From the NCBI GenBank assembly GCA_029940235.1, contig JAOZRI010000060.1:1-10569 (forward strand): 10,569 bases of DNA. Reading direction: 5' to 3'. The translations under genes and the position numbers were made by a program. This document shows positions 6,394-10,569 of this stretch, in pieces (position 1 is the first letter of the stretch; every line of letters starts with the position of its first letter). The stretch is from Desulfobacula sp. (lineage in GTDB: Bacteria; Desulfobacterota; Desulfobacteria; Desulfobacterales; Desulfobacteraceae). The notes under the pieces are model-generated. The model was not told where the DNA came from. It saw nothing but the letters and a program-made list of their open reading frames with translations, and ran no database searches.

Positions 6394-7602
6394 TTATAGT
6401 TCAAAATCTTTTTTAATAACAAAATATATCAAATTTCTTTCAGATACTGAATCATTGGTTTTATCCTTAACAGAGGTAAATCGATACACTCCTGAAAATG
6501 TAAATGTATCCCAGAATCTGTACCTGAACCCAGGCTGGACATTGAATGTAAACTCATCAAGGTCTGCACTGGTTTTTCGCTCATTCTGATTCAGGTAGCA
6601 GGATGTATCAAAGGTGAGAAAAAAATCATCCGAGACTTTTCTGTCAATGTTCAGGGAGACAGCAGATCGTTCAACTGTTCCATTTGTACCAGAACTTCCC
6701 CGCACATCATGGGAGAGGGAGAAACCAATATCATAGTACAAACCACCATAATTTAATCCTGCCAGCAGTACTCCTCCTAAGTTGTCATCGTCTTGATCAT
6801 ATATAACAATATTTCCAATTTTGGTTGTCTCTTTAGTATCTGTGTAACTTGCGCCGGCCTGAAGATAAAAATTATATAATTCAGTAAGATCCTTGGAAAA
6901 ACCAGCATAAACCTGCATGACATCAGAAGCGTAATTCCTGTTTAAAGTGGTTGTCAAAGTTTCATAATCAGAAGTGTAGTGCATATAGCTAAAATTGAGT
7001 AAACCAATTGTATTTTTAAAGGTTTTGGACAGGTTTTTTGAAAAATTTAAATTAATATTTATAGTATCATTGTCTTCCTCGGTGTAAATTCCGTCTATCT
7101 CTTCCAACCCGTAAAAGACCTCAATCTCACCCTTTGTAAGTTCAGATAACATATAATTTGATGAAACAGTGAACTTTGCCCCTTCTCTGTCACCGGAAAG
7201 CACCAGGCCCGTTGTATCAGTATCTCTGTCACGCTTAGAGTCATTTCTGTATTTTATGGAAGCACCAAACCCAAGTTTTTCCGTATATTGATAATTCCAT
7301 ATTGCAGAGGCATTACCATCTGTTGTGTCCAATTGATCATTATCCTTATAAAAAAGATGCAAAAGTCTGCCGTTTATCTTTGCATCCACTCTTTCACTAT
7401 CATAGGAGTAAGTCAATCCTGCTGTAGCTGTCGTGATGAAATCCTCCTCTTCATTATCAGTGGTAAAGAGAATATTATCTGAATACTCCTGTTTAATGGA
7501 GACAAACGGTACAAATTTGCCAGGCTCTGCAAAAGCCTGCAGTGGAGACAGGGTAAAACACAAAACCAAGACCATAAGACACTTAAAATTAAATTCTGAC
7601 AT
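6394..7602 (-). CDS. Outer-membrane beta-barrel protein of the EPS export locus
   Basis: The 402-residue product begins with a signal peptide (hydrophobic core MVLVLCFTLSP, likely cut after AFA at residue 25). The mature part is a series of short amphipathic strands rich in Y, F, T, N and D, separated by acidic turns, with no long hydrophobic helix. It ends in a strand with alternating aromatic residues (IYFVIKKDFEL), as outer-membrane barrel proteins do. The opening FVPFVSIKQEYSDNILFTT resembles the PEP-CTERM-associated barrel family of unknown function. Its length would fit a barrel of roughly 16-18 strands; this is inference. The ATG lies 8 bp after the stop of the OPX gene and uses a Shine-Dalgarno that overlaps that stop, so the two are probably made in linked amounts. 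The likely role is the outer-membrane channel for the polymer. Confidence 0.82.
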   Translation of the reverse strand: MSEFNFKCLMVLVLCFTLSPLQAFAEPGKFVPFVSIKQEYSDNILFTTDNEEEDFITTATAGLTYSYDSERVDAKINGRLLHLFYKDNDQLDTTDGNASAIWNYQYTEKLGFGASIKYRNDSKRDRDTDTTGLVLSGDREGAKFTVSSNYMLSELTKGEIEVFYGLEEIDGIYTEEDNDTININLNFSKNLSKTFKNTIGLLNFSYMHYTSDYETLTTTLNRNYASDVMQVYAGFSKDLTELYNFYLQAGASYTDTKETTKIGNIVIYDQDDDNLGGVLLAGLNYGGLYYDIGFSLSHDVRGSSGTNGTVERSAVSLNIDRKVSDDFFLTFDTSCYLNQNERKTSADLDEFTFNVQPGFRYRFWDTFTFSGVYRFTSVKDKTNDSVSERNLIYFVIKKDFEL

Positions 7603-7607
7603 GGTCT

Positions 7608-7612
7608 CTCCT
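7608..7612 (-). promoter_or_regulatory. Shine-Dalgarno of the barrel gene overlapping the OPX stop codon
   Basis: On the minus strand the OPX stop TAG (7613-7611) runs into AGGAG (7612-7608), followed by 5 nt and the barrel ATG at 7602. A ribosome ending the OPX frame would stop on the ribosome-binding site of the barrel, a normal sign of translational coupling. It also fixes the barrel start. Confidence 0.7.
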
Positions 7613-8165
7613 ATCGGACAACAATAACATCGCCGCGTTTAAGGGTGATATTTTGTTCAAGGTTTTTACCTTGGGAGACCTCTTCATAATTAAAGTTTAA
7701 AATAGTTGTTGCTCCACTCTCTTTTCTGAAAATTACAATTTCCTTCTCCTTTGCAAAGGGGTTAAGACCGCCTGCAACAGACAAAGCCTGCATCACATCA
7801 ATATTGGTATTAATGGAAAATCTGCCTGGATGATTAACCTTGCCGATTACATAAATCATCATGGAGTTTACCTGGACAATACTGATGGAAAGATCAGGTT
7901 CAGGAACATATTTTTTCAGACTGCTAACCAGCATTGATTCCAGCTCATTAACAGTGACTCCCCCCACTTTAAGCTCCTTTATTAAAGGGAAATGGATAGT
8001 ACCATCGGGAAGAACAACCAACTGTTTAGTTAAATCAGGATTTTTCCAGACAGCAATATCAAGGACATCTCCTGGTCCGATCCTGTAATCTCCTGCATAT
8101 ACATCAGAAATAATCACAGCAAACAAAGATAATACAGCCATTACAATTGCAATTTTCTGTTTCAT
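7611..8165 (-). CDS. Short polysaccharide export protein (OPX/Wza-like)
   Basis: This 184-residue periplasmic export protein has a signal peptide (1-24, cut after VYA). It is followed at once by the Poly_export domain: YRIGPGDVLDIAVW (27-40) and LPDGTIHFPLI (52-62). One SLBB beta-grasp domain follows (about 104-184), with VIGKVNHPGRF, ALSVAGGLNPF and LKRGDVIVV. No lipobox cysteine is present, so it does not appear to be a lipoprotein like Wza. It stops right after the SLBB domain, without the C-terminal amphipathic helix that forms Wza's outer-membrane pore. It therefore resembles the short OPX class that needs a separate beta-barrel, and the next gene encodes one. The start ATG 8165 is fixed by AGGGGG at 8174-8169. 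Confidence 0.92.
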   Translation of the reverse strand: MKQKIAIVMAVLSLFAVIISDVYAGDYRIGPGDVLDIAVWKNPDLTKQLVVLPDGTIHFPLIKELKVGGVTVNELESMLVSSLKKYVPEPDLSISIVQVNSMMIYVIGKVNHPGRFSINTNIDVMQALSVAGGLNPFAKEKEIVIFRKESGATTILNFNYEEVSQGKNLEQNITLKRGDVIVVR

Positions 8166-8189
8166 AATCCCCCTAATTTTAATTTTTAG

Positions 8190-8243
8190 TTTTTAATTTT
8201 GAATTGTTAATTAAAATATAATGCCTTTATTCAAAATTAAAAA
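8190..8243. repeat. AT-rich 15-bp perfect inverted repeat between TPR and OPX genes
   Basis: TTTTTAATTTTGAAT (8190-8204) is exactly matched by its reverse complement at 8229-8243, around a 24-nt loop. It fills most of the 83-bp gap and contains only two G-C pairs. In the minus-strand RNA it sits between the TPR stop (8251-8249) and the OPX Shine-Dalgarno (8174-8169). It may be a weak attenuator, an RNA processing site or chance structure in AT-rich DNA. I see no convincing promoter in the gap. Confidence 0.55.
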
Positions 8244-8248
8244 TTTTA

Positions 8249-10569
8249 TTATTCAGTTTTATATTTACTCAAACGTTGCTTTGCTATTTCCATACCCAAA
8301 AAATCATTACCAGAATTCAGGGCTTTTTCAAGGTATATTTGTGCTTCACTGATTTTTCCCTGCCTGTCAAGGATCATGCCCATATGATAATTGAGCATAT
8401 CATAATCAGGATGCTGATCAATGGCAGCAAGTATATTTTCATAGGCTTTATCCATATCACCCATTTTAAAATAAATCCAGCCCAGCGTATCTAAAATCAC
8501 TCCGGCACCTGGATTAAGCCTGTCAGCCTTTATTGCAAACTCCATGGCTTTTTGCAGTTCATCAGCCGAGGTTGAAATCTCTGCCTTAATAAATGCATAA
8601 TTATTTGCTGCAGCCCATAATCCTGGATTGTTTTCAAAGGCCTGTTCATATATCTGTGCGGCCTTTTCATACTCTCCATCTTTTTCATGGATACTTCCAA
8701 GGATCATCCATGCAGCTGAGTTTTTAGGATTTTTTTCCAAAGCTGCCTTAAACTCATTAATGGCTTCTTGCTTTTCCCCTTTTACAAGATAGATTCTTGC
8801 AAGATTATCATAGGGTTTTCCCCATTCCGGCATAATCTCCACAGCTTTTTCAAAGGCGTGCTGTGCTTTATCTAACTCTTTTTTAGCAAGATAAACACTG
8901 CCCAGCAGATTCCATGTAAAGGCCTCTTTATCACTCTTTTTTAAGCGATCTTTGCAAAGCTTTACTGCTGAATCATAATTTTTATTTTTAATATAAAGCT
9001 TTGCAAGGCTTGTCACAAGCAAAGCTGAGTCTGGAATTTTTTCATACCCTGTTTTCAACTCATTTACAGCCTTTTGATCCTGTTTTTGAATAAGGTATAT
9101 TGATGCAGTCTTAATATATCCCTTGGATGAATCAGGTTTTTGCTTAGTAATGGCTTGATACTGATCCAGGGCTTTTTTATATTTTTTTGATGCAAGATAA
9201 AAATCCCCAAGATCAGCAATGGATTGAAGATTATCAGGGTTTAAACTAACAGCTTTTTTAAGATTTACTTCAGCAGCTTTTAAATCTTTTTGTAAAATAT
9301 TTATCCTTGCCATGGCCTTTAAAAGAACAGCTGCATTTGGCATTTTCAGATAAGCATTTTTAAGCACATCCATTGCCAGATTGTTTTCCTTATTCAAAAT
9401 ATGGGCCTGGGCAAGGTTTAAATGACCTTCTACTACCTGGGGTCTGTCTTCTACCACAACCCGGAATTCAGACACTGCATTTATACCATCTTTTCTTGAA
9501 AGATAGAGCTTTCCCTTAACAAAATGAGCATCAACATTTTTTGGATCATTTAATATCACCTCATCAACAAACTGTTCTCCCTCTTCAATTTTTGCTTGTA
9601 CCAATAACAGTTTAGCAAGTGCCAGCTTGGTTTTAATAATATCAGGATTGGCTGGATCAGGATTTAAATCCAGAGCCTGGCGCAAAAGCATTTCAGATTT
9701 ATCCAGCCTTTTTGTCTTTGCATAGACCTGGGCAAGGAACAGCCTGTATGTAAAACTGTCAGGATTTTGAACCAGACCCTCCTTGATTAATGATTCTGCT
9801 TTTTCGCTCTCACCGGCGCTGAGCCATAAATTTGCAATACTTATTCTGATCTGTTCATTCTGTTTTTCGTCCTGCTTCTCCTTCTGGCCTTGTTCAGCAA
9901 TGGCCTGATCCAGGATCAAAGCTGCTTTCTCTTTTTTTCCCTGTACCAGAAATATCTTTGCAAGATTGAGCTTGTAAATGGTCTGGTCCGGTTTTAAATC
10001 AATGGCTTTTTCAAGATATTTTGCAGCAGTATCAAAATTTTTCTGTGCTGCCTCAAGTTGAGCAAGGGTCAGGATCAGCCTGATATTATCAGGATTTTTC
10101 TCCAGACCCTCTTTTAAAAAAGTTTGCATCATGGCATTATCCTGCTCAAGCCTTGCAACAGAAGACAACATGATAAACATATCTGGTGAGGCAACGCCTG
10201 AATCATATAAATCCATAAGAACTTTTTTGCCCTTACCAACCTCTTTTTTAACAAGATATACAGATGCTTTTAAAAGTATGCCGTCAATATTGTTTTTATC
10301 TATCTGCAAAATTGCATCTGCCTGCTCATCTGCCTGATCTATGGCTTTGCCACCGAGAAGTAGTTTTCCAAGGACAACCCTTGCTTCAATGTTGTCAGAA
10401 TTAAGTTCCACAGCCTTTAACAGCATTCCATAGGCCTGTTTAAAATTTTTTAATTCCAGCTCTGTCATTCCAAGCTTATGATAGGCACTGGCAAATGCAG
10501 GATCAATCTGAATTGCATTTTTATACTCAAGTTTTGCCTTTACAAAATCTTTCTGCTCAAAAAGCTGAT
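8249..10569 (-). CDS. prsT: Large TPR-repeat protein, XrtA/PEP-CTERM-locus PrsT type (5' end outside window)
   Basis: The frame is open through the right edge and gives 772 visible residues. The first 33 (QLFEQKDFVKAKLEYKNAIQ onward) precede the first in-frame ATG at 10468 and already form a TPR unit, so that ATG is not the start. The whole visible protein is about twenty tetratricopeptide repeats of about 34 residues, with the usual W/L-G-Y-A-F-A-P pattern, for example LNPDNLQSIADLGDFYLASKKY and MPEWGKPYDNLARIYLVKGEK. The length and uninterrupted repeats fit PrsT, the giant TPR protein of exosortase-A EPS loci, which usually begins as a lipoprotein. Here only a few dozen residues should be missing. 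TPR arrays bind other proteins, so a periplasmic scaffold for polymer synthesis or export is likely. A generic TPR protein cannot be excluded without the N-terminus. Confidence 0.85.
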   Translation of the reverse strand, partial: QLFEQKDFVKAKLEYKNAIQIDPAFASAYHKLGMTELELKNFKQAYGMLLKAVELNSDNIEARVVLGKLLLGGKAIDQADEQADAILQIDKNNIDGILLKASVYLVKKEVGKGKKVLMDLYDSGVASPDMFIMLSSVARLEQDNAMMQTFLKEGLEKNPDNIRLILTLAQLEAAQKNFDTAAKYLEKAIDLKPDQTIYKLNLAKIFLVQGKKEKAALILDQAIAEQGQKEKQDEKQNEQIRISIANLWLSAGESEKAESLIKEGLVQNPDSFTYRLFLAQVYAKTKRLDKSEMLLRQALDLNPDPANPDIIKTKLALAKLLLVQAKIEEGEQFVDEVILNDPKNVDAHFVKGKLYLSRKDGINAVSEFRVVVEDRPQVVEGHLNLAQAHILNKENNLAMDVLKNAYLKMPNAAVLLKAMARINILQKDLKAAEVNLKKAVSLNPDNLQSIADLGDFYLASKKYKKALDQYQAITKQKPDSSKGYIKTASIYLIQKQDQKAVNELKTGYEKIPDSALLVTSLAKLYIKNKNYDSAVKLCKDRLKKSDKEAFTWNLLGSVYLAKKELDKAQHAFEKAVEIMPEWGKPYDNLARIYLVKGEKQEAINEFKAALEKNPKNSAAWMILGSIHEKDGEYEKAAQIYEQAFENNPGLWAAANNYAFIKAEISTSADELQKAMEFAIKADRLNPGAGVILDTLGWIYFKMGDMDKAYENILAAIDQHPDYDMLNYHMGMILDRQGKISEAQIYLEKALNSGNDFLGMEIAKQRLSKYKTE

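Noticed and set aside
10466..10468. ATG 10468 as the start of the TPR gene
   Set aside because: The same frame stays open to the window edge and the 33 residues before it form a normal TPR unit, so the gene begins outside the window.

Overview
All genes in this window lie on the minus strand, so transcription runs from position 10569 towards 1. The DNA is AT-rich by eye. The content suggests a Gram-negative bacterium, most likely a Desulfobacterota (former Deltaproteobacteria, Desulfobacterales-like): there is an outer-membrane polysaccharide export locus of the XrtA/PEP-CTERM type, and next to it the small DUF4911 gene beside miaB. The taxonomic call is inference from gene content.

Region 1 (10569 to 2731) reads as one exopolysaccharide (EPS) operon. 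In transcription order it holds: a large TPR-repeat protein of the PrsT type (N-terminus outside the window); a short polysaccharide export protein (OPX/Wza-like); a signal-peptide-bearing outer-membrane beta-barrel protein; a Wzz/GumC-like chain-length determinant; a CpsD/Wzc-like tyrosine autokinase; and an ExeA-like AAA+ ATPase with a coiled-coil tail. Apart from two structured gaps, spacing is tight. The first gap holds an AT-rich 15-bp perfect inverted repeat between the TPR and OPX genes. The second holds a 66-bp imperfect palindrome between the chain-length and kinase genes. The operon ends at a strong intrinsic terminator (about 2662-2697).

Region 2 (2660 to 1) is a separate housekeeping operon: a good sigma-70-like promoter (TTGATA, 18 bp, TATAAT), an AT-rich leader with a hairpin that includes the Shine-Dalgarno sequence, then DUF4911 protein, miaB (tRNA methylthiotransferase) and map (methionine aminopeptidase with an N-terminal SEC-C zinc motif, cut by the left edge). 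DUF4911 and miaB overlap by 11 bp.

Together the EPS genes describe an envelope-spanning export path. The inner-membrane chain-length protein and its separate kinase would control polymer length, and the OPX protein in the periplasm would hand the polymer to the outer-membrane barrel. The ATPase and TPR protein are family-associated parts of unknown exact role. No exosortase, glycosyltransferase, flippase, polymerase or deacetylase is in view; they would have to lie upstream or elsewhere. The arrangement is a recognisable family rather than a wholly new system. The most interesting points are the split outer-membrane export pair, the kinase without a tyrosine tail, the intra-operon palindrome, and the leader of the DUF4911-miaB-map operon.
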